The notes beneath the pieces were generated by a model. That model saw only the letters and a program-made list of their open reading frames with translations, was not told the origin of the DNA and ran no database searches. Made by a program: the position numbers and the translations under genes. 64,000 nucleotides of DNA from Campylobacter lari (GTDB lineage: Bacteria; Campylobacterota; Campylobacteria; Campylobacterales; Campylobacteraceae), in contig NZ_LR134508.1 of assembly GCF_900638335.1 (NCBI RefSeq), positions 372,001-436,000 on the forward strand, written 5' to 3'. Of this stretch, positions 27,187-36,445 are shown one piece after another (positions within the stretch are counted from its first letter, which is position 1; each line of letters begins with the position of its first letter).

Positions 27187-27187
27187 A

Positions 27188-27562
27188 TTAGAGTTTGTTG
27201 ATATATTCTTCAATCTCTTTTTTGATTTTGTCTTTTTTGTCTTTTAAAGCTTGTTTTTTATTTTTATACTCTGTTTTACTCATATAATCTTTTTGTTTTT
27301 TTAATTCTTTTAACTCTTGTTCGATTTTTTCTATCTCTTGCTCTTTAAGTTTTTTAGCCTCTAATTTTTTATCATAAAAAAGAGGATCTTTTGCACAATC
27401 TGCCTGAACTTCTTTTAAGGATAATTCTAAACTTAAAGCTTTTTCTTGATGATTGTAATTTTTAGCATAAGCTATTTCTTTTTGAATTTGCTCTATTTTA
27501 ACCTCACATTGTGTGGAAAATGCAAACGAGCAAAGTGTAAGCAAAAATAACAACTGTTTCAT
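27188..27562 (-). CDS. DUF1090-family periplasmic protein
   Basis: A 124-residue exported protein. A signal peptide (MKQLLFLLTLCSFAFS) is followed by QCEVKIEQIQKEIAYAKNYNHQEKALSLELSLKEVQADC, which matches the DUF1090 (YqjC-like) pattern with its two cysteines bracketing the first helices. The C-terminal 60 residues form a very charged coiled coil (KLEAKKLKEQEIEKIEQELKEL). It is a separate unit, convergent with the TPR gene (one base apart). Function is unknown. Confidence 0.82.
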   Translation of the reverse strand: MKQLLFLLTLCSFAFSTQCEVKIEQIQKEIAYAKNYNHQEKALSLELSLKEVQADCAKDPLFYDKKLEAKKLKEQEIEKIEQELKELKKQKDYMSKTEYKNKKQALKDKKDKIKKEIEEYINKL

Positions 27563-27611
27563 AGTTTAAACCTTTCTTTTTTTGATATTTTAGTTTATTA
27601 TATTAAATAAT

Positions 27612-29168
27612 TTATTTGCTGTTTTTAATAAAAACATGAGTTTTAAAAAAAGTTATTTGACCTTTTATGTTAATATTAAATTCTAAAGGGATAAAAATCA
27701 AAGATGAGCCATTGTTAAGTTTGTAGCTTAATTGTGAATTTTTCTGGTAGTTTTTTAAGACTTTGTCAAAATTTTCAAGTTTTAAAAGTTCTTTTTCTTG
27801 AAGTAAAAAATGCAAGGTGTTGTCATCAATCTTCATAAAATATTTAAATTCACTTGTATTAGCAATAAAATCAAATAATACTTCGTCATAATTTTCTTTT
27901 AGTTTGGAGTATTTTGGATGAAATTTTTTGGACATATTATGAAATTTTATTTTTTGTGGCTTTAAATGAGTTAGATTATAAGTTTTTAAAAAATCATCAA
28001 AACTATAGCTGTTATTATAATTTTTATCAAGACTATGCAAGGTGTTTTTGATACTTTTAATTTGATCGTAGTATTGCTTACTTTGGGCATAGTCAAGATT
28101 TAAAGAGTGTATAGAGTTTTCTAGTTTTTGCAATTGGTATTTTTGCGAAGAGAAACTTATGTAATTTGCAAAAAATCCTAAAAATAAGGATATAAGTGCA
28201 AGTAGATAAAAAGAAAATTTTAATGCAATTTTTTGTTTAAATACGCTTAGATAGTTTGCAACCAAAAGCCATAAATTTAAAGCCAATACTGCTAAGCGTT
28301 CCGGTGTAAAGCCATATTGTGTAATTCTAATTATAATAGCATAAAATACGAAAATATTTAGTGATAGCACTACAATAAAAAAGACATAGAGTAATGCTTT
28401 TTTGATTTTATAAAAAGATAAATTTATCCAAAGATTAATTAATAAAAAATTACCAAACCAAAGACATAAATGAACTATACTAAGATTTTTTAAAAGATTA
28501 AATAATACTCCTAAGCCATAAGTAAAAAGCATGATTATATATAAAATACTAAAAGTATTTAGTATAAATATAAAAATTTTATTAAAATTATATGAAGTAA
28601 AATTACCAAGTAAAAATAAAGAAAAAATTCCAGCACTAAAAAGCCACAATGACAGAACATGAGAATTTAGTTTACTTGAAGAAATATCAAATAAAAAATC
28701 AAACGAACCATAAAATATAGCTAAAAATATACCAAAAATTAGCCAAAAGCTTATACTAAAAGAAAGGGCAGCTAAAAAATGATGAAAATAATTGAAATCA
28801 CATAATTTTCTTGCACACACTAAAGCTATAAGAGTTGTTGTTAAAGAAATATATAAAGAATTATTAGTAAAAAATATTAAATAATTTTCTATACCATCTT
28901 TAAAGATAAAATTTAAAAATATATAAAAAATTAGTCCAAAAAATCCAACCCATAAATTTTTCAAGCTTTTATAATTTTGTATTAAATTACTTCTTGAGTT
29001 AGTGAATGTTTCGCAAAAAATTATAAATAGGGTTAAAAGTAGAAAAATACTAGTTTGATATGAATTATAAAAAAATGCTATAAAAAACCAAAAAAATAAA
29101 TAAAAAATAACTCCAAGTGGATGATGTAATAAAGCTATATAGCTAGAATTAATAAATTTTTTAAACAT
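27612..29168 (-). CDS. DUF4153-like polytopic membrane protein
   Basis: A 518-residue protein with about eleven membrane helices in its first 340 residues and a soluble, probably periplasmic, C-terminal region (about 345-518). The segment IRITQYGFTPERLAVLALNLWLL near residue 275 matches the hallmark of DUF4153 proteins (R-I-x-x-Y-G-x-T-x-x-R). The soluble part begins with a coiled coil (LQKLENSIHSLNLDYAQSKQYYDQI). Function is unknown. The stop side is free; its start overlaps the upstream HIT gene by eight bases. Confidence 0.7.
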   Translation of the reverse strand: MFKKFINSSYIALLHHPLGVIFYLFFWFFIAFFYNSYQTSIFLLLTLFIIFCETFTNSRSNLIQNYKSLKNLWVGFFGLIFYIFLNFIFKDGIENYLIFFTNNSLYISLTTTLIALVCARKLCDFNYFHHFLAALSFSISFWLIFGIFLAIFYGSFDFLFDISSSKLNSHVLSLWLFSAGIFSLFLLGNFTSYNFNKIFIFILNTFSILYIIMLFTYGLGVLFNLLKNLSIVHLCLWFGNFLLINLWINLSFYKIKKALLYVFFIVVLSLNIFVFYAIIIRITQYGFTPERLAVLALNLWLLVANYLSVFKQKIALKFSFYLLALISLFLGFFANYISFSSQKYQLQKLENSIHSLNLDYAQSKQYYDQIKSIKNTLHSLDKNYNNSYSFDDFLKTYNLTHLKPQKIKFHNMSKKFHPKYSKLKENYDEVLFDFIANTSEFKYFMKIDDNTLHFLLQEKELLKLENFDKVLKNYQKNSQLSYKLNNGSSLIFIPLEFNINIKGQITFFKTHVFIKNSK

Positions 29169-29535
29169 GAATATTTTTTATTTTTTTAAGTAAAATTGAT
29201 ACAAATCCTTCAAAATCAGGCAATTTTAAATCCTTAACTTCTCTTTGTTGTTTTCCCCACATGCATTCAGGAAAAAACCCATCTTCTTTAAAACGCGCCA
29301 TAACATGAAAATGCACTCTTGGTACATAGTTTGCAAAAGAAGCTATGTTGATTTTTTCTGGGTTATAATACTCTCTAAGGCTTAATTCGCAAGCTAAAAC
29401 ATGCTGAAAAAGCATATTTTGTAAAAAGGTTGGACAATCACTTAATTCTCTGTAATTTTCTTTAGTAAAAATTTTTACCCAAGGAATTTGAGAATTTTCT
29501 TTTTCTATAAATAAATAATCATTTTCATAAATCAT
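29161..29535 (-). CDS. HIT-family nucleotide hydrolase-like protein
   Basis: A 124-residue HIT protein. The active-site region PRVHFHVMARFKEDGFFPECMWG matches short proteobacterial HIT proteins whose triad reads Q-x-H-x-H and which continue with 'W-P-x-x-x-W-G'; here the first position is Arg. The N-terminal SQIPWVKIFTKENYRELSDCP is the usual 'W-x-x-l-x-d...y-p' region. Likely substrates are dinucleoside polyphosphates or AMP conjugates. It overlaps the DUF4153 gene and sits after the fumC terminator, so it may start its own transcript. Confidence 0.82.
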   Translation of the reverse strand: MIYENDYLFIEKENSQIPWVKIFTKENYRELSDCPTFLQNMLFQHVLACELSLREYYNPEKINIASFANYVPRVHFHVMARFKEDGFFPECMWGKQQREVKDLKLPDFEGFVSILLKKIKNIHV

Positions 29536-29548
29536 ACTAACTCTTAAG

Positions 29549-29576
29549 AAAAGACTAGGGTTATTCCTAGTCTTTT
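29549..29576 (-). terminator. Intrinsic terminator after fumC
   Basis: AAAAGACTAGG (29549-29559) and CCTAGTCTTTT (29566-29576) form an 11-bp stem with a six-base loop, three bases after the fumC stop on the minus strand. The T-run is inside the second arm. Confidence 0.65.
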
Positions 29577-29578
29577 GA

Positions 29579-30970
29579 TTATTTTTTTGGTCCTATCATT
29601 TTTGTAGGATCTACAAATTTAGCAAAGTCTTCTTCGCTTACTAAACCAAGCTCCATAGCACTTTCTTTTAAAGAAATACCTTTTTTGTGAGCATTTTTTG
29701 CTACTTTAGCTGCATTTTCATAACCAATGTGTGGATTTAATGCAGTTACTAGCATTAAAGAATTATGTAAGTTAAAATCAATTTTTTCTTTATTTGGCTC
29801 TATACCAACAGCACAGTGGATATTAAATGAATGCATAGCATCAGCCAATAAATCAAGACTTTGCAAGAAGTTATAAATAATCACAGGTTTAAAAACATTA
29901 AGCTCGAAATTTCCTTGGCTTGCTGCAAAACCAATAGCTGCATCATTTCCCATAACTTGTACTGCAACCATAGTTAAAGCTTCGCACTGAGTAGGATTAA
30001 CCTTACCTGGCATGATAGAACTTCCTGGTTCGTTTTCAGGTATGTTTAACTCTCCAAGACCACATCTAGGACCACTTGCTAGCCATCTAATATCATTTGC
30101 TATTTTCATTAAATTTGCAGCTAAACCTTTCATAGCTCCATGGGTAAAATTAATTGCATCATGGCTTGTTAGTGCATGGAATTTATTTGGACTTGAAACA
30201 AATTTAGTGCCTAAAAGCTTGCTTAATTCCTCGCTTACTTTTTCGCTAAGTTCTGGATGAGCATTTAAACCTGTTCCAACAGCTGTTCCGCCTATTGCAA
30301 GTTCTCTTAGTGTAGGTAAAGAAGTGATGATTTGTTCTTTTGAGTGAAGTAACATAGAAAGATATCCACTAAATTCTTGAGCTAAGGTAAGTGGTGTAGC
30401 ATCTTGGAGGTGAGTTCTTCCTATTTTAATAATCCCTTCAAATTCTTTTACTTTCTTCTCAAAAGTTGCAATAAGCTCATCTAAAGCAGGGATAAGTTTT
30501 TTTTCTACTTGTTCTACTGAAACTATGCTCATAGCAGTTGGAAAGGTATCATTTGAGCTTTGGCTCATATTTACATGATCATTTGGATGAACAAGTTTTT
30601 CTTTTCTAAAATCACCACCCATAATTTCAGTAGCACGATTTGCTATAACTTCATTCATATTCATATTACTTTGAGTTCCTGAACCTGTTTGCCATATTGC
30701 TAGTGGGAAGTTATCGTCAAATTTTCCTGCTACAATTTCATCGCAAGCTTGCACAATAGCATCTTTTTTAGCATCGTCTAATTTGCCAAGTTTGTTATTA
30801 ACTAAAGCCAAAGATTTTTTAAGATTTGCAAAAGCATAAATTAAAACTTTTGGCATTTTTTCACAACCAATTTTAAAATTTTCAAAACTTCTTTCAGTTT
30901 GTGCACCCCAATATTTATCATTAGGAACTTTAATCTCTCCCATAGTATCGTGTTCGATTCTATATTCCAT
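29579..30970 (-). CDS. fumC: Class II fumarate hydratase
   Basis: A 463-residue iron-independent fumarase, reversible hydration of fumarate to malate. Clear motifs are [37 protein letters not shown] (active-site SSND), [20 protein letters not shown] and the superfamily signature [16 protein letters not shown] near residue 318. Full length. It is bounded by a terminator downstream and 129 bases of AT-rich spacer upstream. Confidence 0.97.
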   Translation of the reverse strand: MEYRIEHDTMGEIKVPNDKYWGAQTERSFENFKIGCEKMPKVLIYAFANLKKSLALVNNKLGKLDDAKKDAIVQACDEIVAGKFDDNFPLAIWQTGSGTQSNMNMNEVIANRATEIMGGDFRKEKLVHPNDHVNMSQSSNDTFPTAMSIVSVEQVEKKLIPALDELIATFEKKVKEFEGIIKIGRTHLQDATPLTLAQEFSGYLSMLLHSKEQIITSLPTLRELAIGGTAVGTGLNAHPELSEKVSEELSKLLGTKFVSSPNKFHALTSHDAINFTHGAMKGLAANLMKIANDIRWLASGPRCGLGELNIPENEPGSSIMPGKVNPTQCEALTMVAVQVMGNDAAIGFAASQGNFELNVFKPVIIYNFLQSLDLLADAMHSFNIHCAVGIEPNKEKIDFNLHNSLMLVTALNPHIGYENAAKVAKNAHKKGISLKESAMELGLVSEEDFAKFVDPTKMIGPKK

Positions 30971-31063
30971 GGCTTTTCCTTAGTAATAAAATAAGATATG
31001 ATATTTAAACCAAATAAACCCTAAAGTTTGCTTATAATTTAAGAAGTATTTATAAAATTTTTT

Positions 31064-31092
31064 AAAAAAGTGTAGTTTTTTTAAAACTACAC
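31064..31092 (-). terminator. Intrinsic terminator after glmS
   Basis: GTGTAGTTTT (31070-31079) and AAAACTACAC (31083-31092) form a ten-bp stem; on the minus strand CTTTTTTAAAAAA follows. Classic form, eight bases after the glmS stop. Confidence 0.78.
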
Positions 31093-31099
31093 AAAATAT

Positions 31100-32899
31100 T
31101 TATTCTACGGTAACACTTTTTGCTAAATTTCTTGGCATATCCACATCATTGCCAAGTCTTATAGAAACTTCTAAAGCAAGAAGTTGTAAGATCACCATCA
31201 TTTCAAAAAATTCACACATATAGTGTTCTTGTTTTGAAGTTCTTATAAAATCATCGCTTAAATCAAAATCAAGCGGAGAAATAGCAAGTAAGGTAGAATC
31301 CCTTGCAGCTAATTCTTCTACATTTGATTTGGTTTTTTCATAAAGACAATTTTGTGGCATTAATGCAACAGTAAAAAGCTCACTATCTGCTAGAGCAATA
31401 GGCCCATGTTTCATCTCTCCTGCTGGATAGCCTTCAGCATGCAAGTATGAAATTTCTTTTAATTTTAAAGCCCCTTCTAAAGCTAATGGATAAAATACAT
31501 CTCTTCCTATAAAGAAAAAGCCATGACCATGTAGATATCTTTTTGAAATTCTATGTACTTTTTCATGTAAGTTTTGTTCAACTTTAACTATACTTGGCAA
31601 GCTTCTTAGAGCTTTGATTTCTTTGCTCATATCCAAATTTGCTTTTTGTGCAAGATAGATTGCAAGCATCCATAAAGTTGCTACTTGAGTGGCAAAGGCT
31701 TTAGTTGAAGCTACACCTTTTTCAATGCCCGCTCTAGTAAGTAATGATATATCAGCCAAACGTACAATGTTAGAATTATCTACATTGCATATTGCTAAAG
31801 TTTTAACTCCTTGTGCTTTTGCTATTTTTAAAGCTTCTAATGTATCAGCTGTCTCACCACTTTGAGAAATTACCACAAAAAGAGTATTTTTGCCTATAAT
31901 GGCTTCTCTGTATCTAAATTCACTTGCTACTTCAACTTTAGTTTTAATCTTTGCAAGTCTTTCAAGCAAATAAGCCCCGCTTAATGCTGCATGATAGCTT
32001 GTGCCACAAGCACAAAGTGTGATTTCATCTATGTTTTGTAAAAGAGTTTCATCTATATCTTCAAAAACAATCTGCTCACCTTGCAAGCGTCCCATTAAAA
32101 CTTCGCCCAAAACTCTACTTTGCTCATAAATTTCTTTTTCCATGAAAAATCTATAACCATCTTTTTGAGCATAACTTTTATCTTGACTTAAAGCCACAAA
32201 AGTAGGTTGTATGCAAGCTTGATCATGACAAATTTTGCATTCGTTTAAATTAACATAACCGTAATCTCCATCTTCAAGATAAGCCACTTTATCTACCAAA
32301 GAAACTAAAGGTGCATCGCTTGATGCAAAATAATATTCATTTTCATCACCATTTTTTCCGATGATGAGTGGTACTGCGTTTTTAGCAAAATAAATTGTAT
32401 TAGGATCTTTTTTACTTACAAGTAAGATTGCAAAAGCACCTTTTAGTTCAGCTATAGTTTTTTTAAAAGCTTCAAATAGTTCTAAATTACTTGCATAGTA
32501 TTCAAATAAATGTACAATAACTTCGGTGTCAGTTTGACTTAGAAAATTAATACCTTCTTGTGCGAGTTTTGTTTTTAATTCTTGGTAATTTTCTATGATT
32601 CCATTATGTATTACACAAGAGTATTGTCCTAAATGTGGATGAGCATTTATTTCAGTTGGTTTTCCATGAGTTGCCCAACGCGTATGGCCTATAGCAAGTC
32701 CAAAGCCATTACTATTAAAATTAGCAGTTTTATTAGCTAAATTTTCTAACTTTCCAACCGCTTTAAAAAAGTCCAACTCCCCATCTTTCATTACTGCTAT
32801 ACCAGCACTATCATAACCTCTATACTCAAGCTCTTTTAAGCCTTCTAATATGATTTTTTTCTTTTCTTTGGTTCCTATATATCCTACTATTCCACACAT
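31100..32899 (-). CDS. glmS: GlmS, glutamine-fructose-6-phosphate aminotransferase
   Basis: A 599-residue enzyme making glucosamine-6-phosphate for peptidoglycan and lipooligosaccharide. The N-terminal nucleophile Cys2 (MCGIVGYIG) and GHTRWATHG belong to the glutaminase domain. The two SIS sugar-isomerase domains follow from about residue 275 (CACGTSYHAALSG, VISQSGETADTLEAL, EGALKLKEISYLHAEGYPAGEMKHGP). The end MPRNLAKSVTVE is the standard C-terminus. It starts four bases after the GlnD-like gene ends, so the two are co-transcribed. No glmS ribozyme is expected or seen. Confidence 0.97.
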   Translation of the reverse strand: MCGIVGYIGTKEKKKIILEGLKELEYRGYDSAGIAVMKDGELDFFKAVGKLENLANKTANFNSNGFGLAIGHTRWATHGKPTEINAHPHLGQYSCVIHNGIIENYQELKTKLAQEGINFLSQTDTEVIVHLFEYYASNLELFEAFKKTIAELKGAFAILLVSKKDPNTIYFAKNAVPLIIGKNGDENEYYFASSDAPLVSLVDKVAYLEDGDYGYVNLNECKICHDQACIQPTFVALSQDKSYAQKDGYRFFMEKEIYEQSRVLGEVLMGRLQGEQIVFEDIDETLLQNIDEITLCACGTSYHAALSGAYLLERLAKIKTKVEVASEFRYREAIIGKNTLFVVISQSGETADTLEALKIAKAQGVKTLAICNVDNSNIVRLADISLLTRAGIEKGVASTKAFATQVATLWMLAIYLAQKANLDMSKEIKALRSLPSIVKVEQNLHEKVHRISKRYLHGHGFFFIGRDVFYPLALEGALKLKEISYLHAEGYPAGEMKHGPIALADSELFTVALMPQNCLYEKTKSNVEELAARDSTLLAISPLDFDLSDDFIRTSKQEHYMCEFFEMMVILQLLALEVSIRLGNDVDMPRNLAKSVTVE

Positions 32900-32902
32900 C
32901 TT

Positions 32903-35257
32903 TTACTCGCTTATTAGTGATTTAAGAATTTGATCTTTATGATCTTGCAAGCTTTCATTTTTATGCAAAATCAAAACATTTCTCGTTCTTTCCTTTATGG
33001 TTTGAATTTTTGCTGCACTTAAGATAATATCATATCTTGCAAGCACATCCATCACATAAGCCATCAAACCTTTTTGATCTTTTGTGTTTAAGGTTATTTT
33101 GGCATAGCTTTTGGAATAATTCATATCTAATTTTAATTCATCTTTTTTAATGTTTGGTTTTTTTGCCTTTTTTTGTACTTTTAAATGTAATTTAGAATTA
33201 AGTAAATTTTCTAAACTTTGCTTTTGATTATCGCTTACTATATCCGAATATTCAAATTTCAAATAAACTTTTTCATCAAATAATTCAAAGAAACTCATAA
33301 AGATTAAATTTAAAGAACTTAAAGTATTTAGTATATTTTCAAGATTGTTTTTTCTATTCATTATAAGCTCTAGGGTAAAATTATCTTGATTATCAAGCCA
33401 AAAAGTAAAATTTTCTTTTTGTGCAATTTGTGTTATTTTGATGATTTTTTCAAAACTATTTTTTATAAAAAAGAGATTGGATTTAATATGAGTGATATTA
33501 TTTTGAGTTTGTTCATCAAGATCTAAAAAAGCCTTACTTCTTTTTAGAGTTTGTTCTTTTTTTACTCTTCTTTGACTTTCATCAATCAAATTCTCATCCT
33601 CAAAGCCTTCTAGTGCATTTTGAAATAATCTTTCTAAGCTTTTATAATAAAAATGATTTTCTATACCTAAAGCTTTAGCATTACAAAAAGATAAAAGATG
33701 TAAAGTTTTTAAGGTATTTATATCATTTAATTTGGAAATAAAATTTAAAACAATAGTAGAATTATAAATATCTTCTTTTTCTATAATGTCTTTAAAAGCA
33801 TTAAAATTCTTATATAATCTTAAGCCAAAATCTAAAAGTTCATTATCGATTTGGAATTTTCCCACATAAGCCCTATAAATATTTGCCAAAGAAATTTCAT
33901 TTTCTTCATGAATAGCACTTAAAAGTATGGTGAGCTTTATTATTAAAAGTGTATTTTTATTAAAATCGTAATCTTTTTCTTCAAAGTGTTTTAAGCAAAG
34001 TAATGCTCTATCTAACGCACTATAAATACCTTCTTCTTCGAGCAGGAATTTGCTTTGAGTAAGAGGTTTGCAAAAATCTTTTAAAATATTAGCATCAGCA
34101 AGAAGTTTTAAAAGAGCAAAAGAATGCTTTCTTTCTAAAATTTTCTTGAATAATTCTAAATTTTCATCTTTGTTTTCTACTCTTTTTAATGCAAAAATGA
34201 GTTTAATATCAAAATTATAGTCTTTATCATCTAATTTTAAAAGTTGATTTAATATCAAATTTAGGTTTTCACTTTTGTTAGAATAAGCAAAAAAGTTATC
34301 TTGTGTTTCATAAAGTTCATTATCTTTATAGTGTTTTTCTTGGATGCATCTTGCTAAAAATTGCGTATAAATTCCACAAGTTTGCATGCATTGCATAGCT
34401 TTTTGAATAAGTATGGATTTAAGATCTAAATTTTTCTTTTCTTTTTTTTGCATTAAGCTAGCAAGTTCTTGTGAATTTTGTATTAAAAATAAATTGGTAT
34501 TTTTACCTTCTAAAAGATTCATTGCACATTTAAGTGAAAACAAAAAATCGCTTGCAAGTTTAAATTCACTTAATTCTTTTTCGTTGATAAAATTAAGCAT
34601 ATAATTTTTAGGAGAATCTTTAAATAATATACTTAAATTTTCTATATCAAGTTGCTCATCTAAACCACCAAAATTTTTATTAATATCAAATTCTTGCTTG
34701 ATTAAAGGTTGATGATAAGGGTTAAATTCTTGTAAAATTTTTAAAGCAAATTCTTCTTTTAACTCATCTTGAGCTTGAGAAATTTTTTCTTTGATTTGTT
34801 TGAATAAAATTTTAGATCCACAAATATAACGATATTGTAAAATATTTTGTTTTAGCTCGTTTTTAGCTATATTGTAAAGTCCATTTATTTCACAAATTTG
34901 ATAATTGATATTTAAATTAATATCATTTAAAGAAGTAATAAATGCTTTCATCAAAGGCTTGATGTTATAAGCTTTTATGTCTTTATAAATAAGCAATAAA
35001 TCAACATTTTCTTTTATGCTTAAATTCATTTTGGCATATTGTTTAATAGCGATAATACAAAAAGGAAATTTATCATTATGTGGAAAATAATCATCAAAAA
35101 AATCATTCAAAACAAGTTCGTAAACATCTTCTATAAAACGATCAATTTCTTTAGAGTGGTAAAAACTAAACGAGCCTTGTTTTAAAAAAAGTCTGGAGCA
35201 ATAAGCTTCATAATCTTTTAAAGAATTTTTTAATTTTTGAATTTTTTGTATATTCAT
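32903..35257 (-). CDS. GlnD-like protein with eroded nucleotidyltransferase and HD motifs
   Basis: A 784-residue protein with the domain order of PII uridylyltransferase/uridylyl-removing enzyme: nucleotidyltransferase region (about 45-130), a linker with the typical GGLDEQLDIENL, an HD-like helical region (about 395-560), and a C-terminal ACT domain (about 705-770, YAKITLNTKDQKGLMAYVMDVLARYDI). The catalytic signatures are altered. Where GlnD has G-G-Y-G-R-G-E-L...D-I-D, this protein reads KQYAKMNL and NVD; where HD should read H-D, it reads LSAIHEEN. It may sense small molecules through ACT rather than uridylylate PII. ATG 35257 is preferred over an in-frame ATG at 35296, but neither has an ideal ribosome-binding site. 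Confidence 0.72.
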   Translation of the reverse strand: MNIQKIQKLKNSLKDYEAYCSRLFLKQGSFSFYHSKEIDRFIEDVYELVLNDFFDDYFPHNDKFPFCIIAIKQYAKMNLSIKENVDLLLIYKDIKAYNIKPLMKAFITSLNDINLNINYQICEINGLYNIAKNELKQNILQYRYICGSKILFKQIKEKISQAQDELKEEFALKILQEFNPYHQPLIKQEFDINKNFGGLDEQLDIENLSILFKDSPKNYMLNFINEKELSEFKLASDFLFSLKCAMNLLEGKNTNLFLIQNSQELASLMQKKEKKNLDLKSILIQKAMQCMQTCGIYTQFLARCIQEKHYKDNELYETQDNFFAYSNKSENLNLILNQLLKLDDKDYNFDIKLIFALKRVENKDENLELFKKILERKHSFALLKLLADANILKDFCKPLTQSKFLLEEEGIYSALDRALLCLKHFEEKDYDFNKNTLLIIKLTILLSAIHEENEISLANIYRAYVGKFQIDNELLDFGLRLYKNFNAFKDIIEKEDIYNSTIVLNFISKLNDINTLKTLHLLSFCNAKALGIENHFYYKSLERLFQNALEGFEDENLIDESQRRVKKEQTLKRSKAFLDLDEQTQNNITHIKSNLFFIKNSFEKIIKITQIAQKENFTFWLDNQDNFTLELIMNRKNNLENILNTLSSLNLIFMSFFELFDEKVYLKFEYSDIVSDNQKQSLENLLNSKLHLKVQKKAKKPNIKKDELKLDMNYSKSYAKITLNTKDQKGLMAYVMDVLARYDIILSAAKIQTIKERTRNVLILHKNESLQDHKDQILKSLISE

Positions 35258-35372
35258 AACTTGATAATAATCCTTATTTAATTTTACTAGTATCATACCA
35301 AAAATACTTTGTATTAAATTTTAAGTAAGTTAAAATTATAATTGTAATTTAAATTTAAAAAATGGTAAGAAC

Positions 35373-36437
35373 ATGCAAACAATTATAGAAAAACTAGAAA
35401 ATCAGGAAAGATTAAATGAAGAAGAAGCCAATAAGCTTTGGGATTTAGAGCTTTTTACTTTAGGCAAATACGCACAAAAAATTCGCACTAATTTGCATGG
35501 TAAAAAGGTCTATTTTAATATTAATCGCCATATTAATCCTACAAATATATGCGCAGATACTTGTAAATTTTGTGCTTTTTCAGCACACAGAAAAAATCCT
35601 AATCCTTACACCATGTCGCACGAAGAGATAATGAAAATAGTCGATGAAACAGTTTTAAGAGATACCAAAGAAATTCATATTGTTTCAGCGCACAATAAAA
35701 ACACATCATGGCAGTGGTATTTGGAAATTTTTAAAATGATTAAAGAAAAATATCCATTTTTACATATTAAAGCCCTAACTGCTGCTGAGATTGATTTTTT
35801 AAGCAGGGCTTTTAATATGAGCTATGAAGGTGTGATAGAAAAAATGCTTGAATATGGTGTTGATTCTATGCCAGGTGGTGGGGCTGAAATTTTTGATGAA
35901 GAAGTTAGAAAAAAAATTTGCCATGGTAAAGTAAGTAGTGAAAATTGGTTAAAAATTCATAAACTTTGGCATGAAAAAGGCAGACAAAGTAACGCCACAA
36001 TGCTTTTTGGGCATATAGAAAGCAGAGAAAATAGAATTAATCATATGATAAGATTGAGAAATCTTCAAGATCAAACCGGTGGTTTTAATGCTTTTATTCC
36101 TTTGGTTTGGCAGCAAGATAATAGTTTTATTACAGGTAAAAAACCACTTGGTTCGGTAGAAATTTTAAAAACTCTAGCCATAGCAAGGATAGTGCTTGAT
36201 AATATTAAAAATATCAAAGCTTATTGGGCGACCATGGGTATAAATTTAGCAATGGTAGCTCAAGATTTTGGCGCAAACGATTTAGATGGTACTATAGAAA
36301 AAGAAAGCATACAAAGTGCAGGTGGCGCAAAAAGTTCAAATGGCTTGAGTTTAAAAACTTTTGTAGAAATGATTCAAAGTTCAGGTTATATAGCGATAGA
36401 ACGTGATAGTTTGTATAATGAATTAAAAACTTATTAA
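35373..36437 (+). CDS. mqnE: MqnE, aminofutalosine synthase (radical SAM)
   Basis: A 354-residue radical-SAM enzyme that joins SAM-derived adenosine to 3-[(1-carboxyvinyl)oxy]benzoate in the futalosine route to menaquinone. The cluster motif CADTCKFCAF (CxxxCxxC) is near residue 61. Other family segments are NINRHINPTNIC, EIHIVSAHNKNTSW, DSMPGGGAEIFDEEVR and AYWATMGINLAMVAQDFGANDLDGT. Campylobacter makes its respiratory quinone this way. It begins a plus-strand run; the permease gene follows after eight bases. Confidence 0.93.
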   Translation: MQTIIEKLENQERLNEEEANKLWDLELFTLGKYAQKIRTNLHGKKVYFNINRHINPTNICADTCKFCAFSAHRKNPNPYTMSHEEIMKIVDETVLRDTKEIHIVSAHNKNTSWQWYLEIFKMIKEKYPFLHIKALTAAEIDFLSRAFNMSYEGVIEKMLEYGVDSMPGGGAEIFDEEVRKKICHGKVSSENWLKIHKLWHEKGRQSNATMLFGHIESRENRINHMIRLRNLQDQTGGFNAFIPLVWQQDNSFITGKKPLGSVEILKTLAIARIVLDNIKNIKAYWATMGINLAMVAQDFGANDLDGTIEKESIQSAGGAKSSNGLSLKTFVEMIQSSGYIAIERDSLYNELKTY

Positions 36438-36445
36438 GGATAAAA

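Noticed and set aside
29161-29535. Loss of the first active-site His in the HIT protein
   Set aside because: Short proteobacterial HIT proteins commonly have a non-His residue there, and the two remaining histidines are present.
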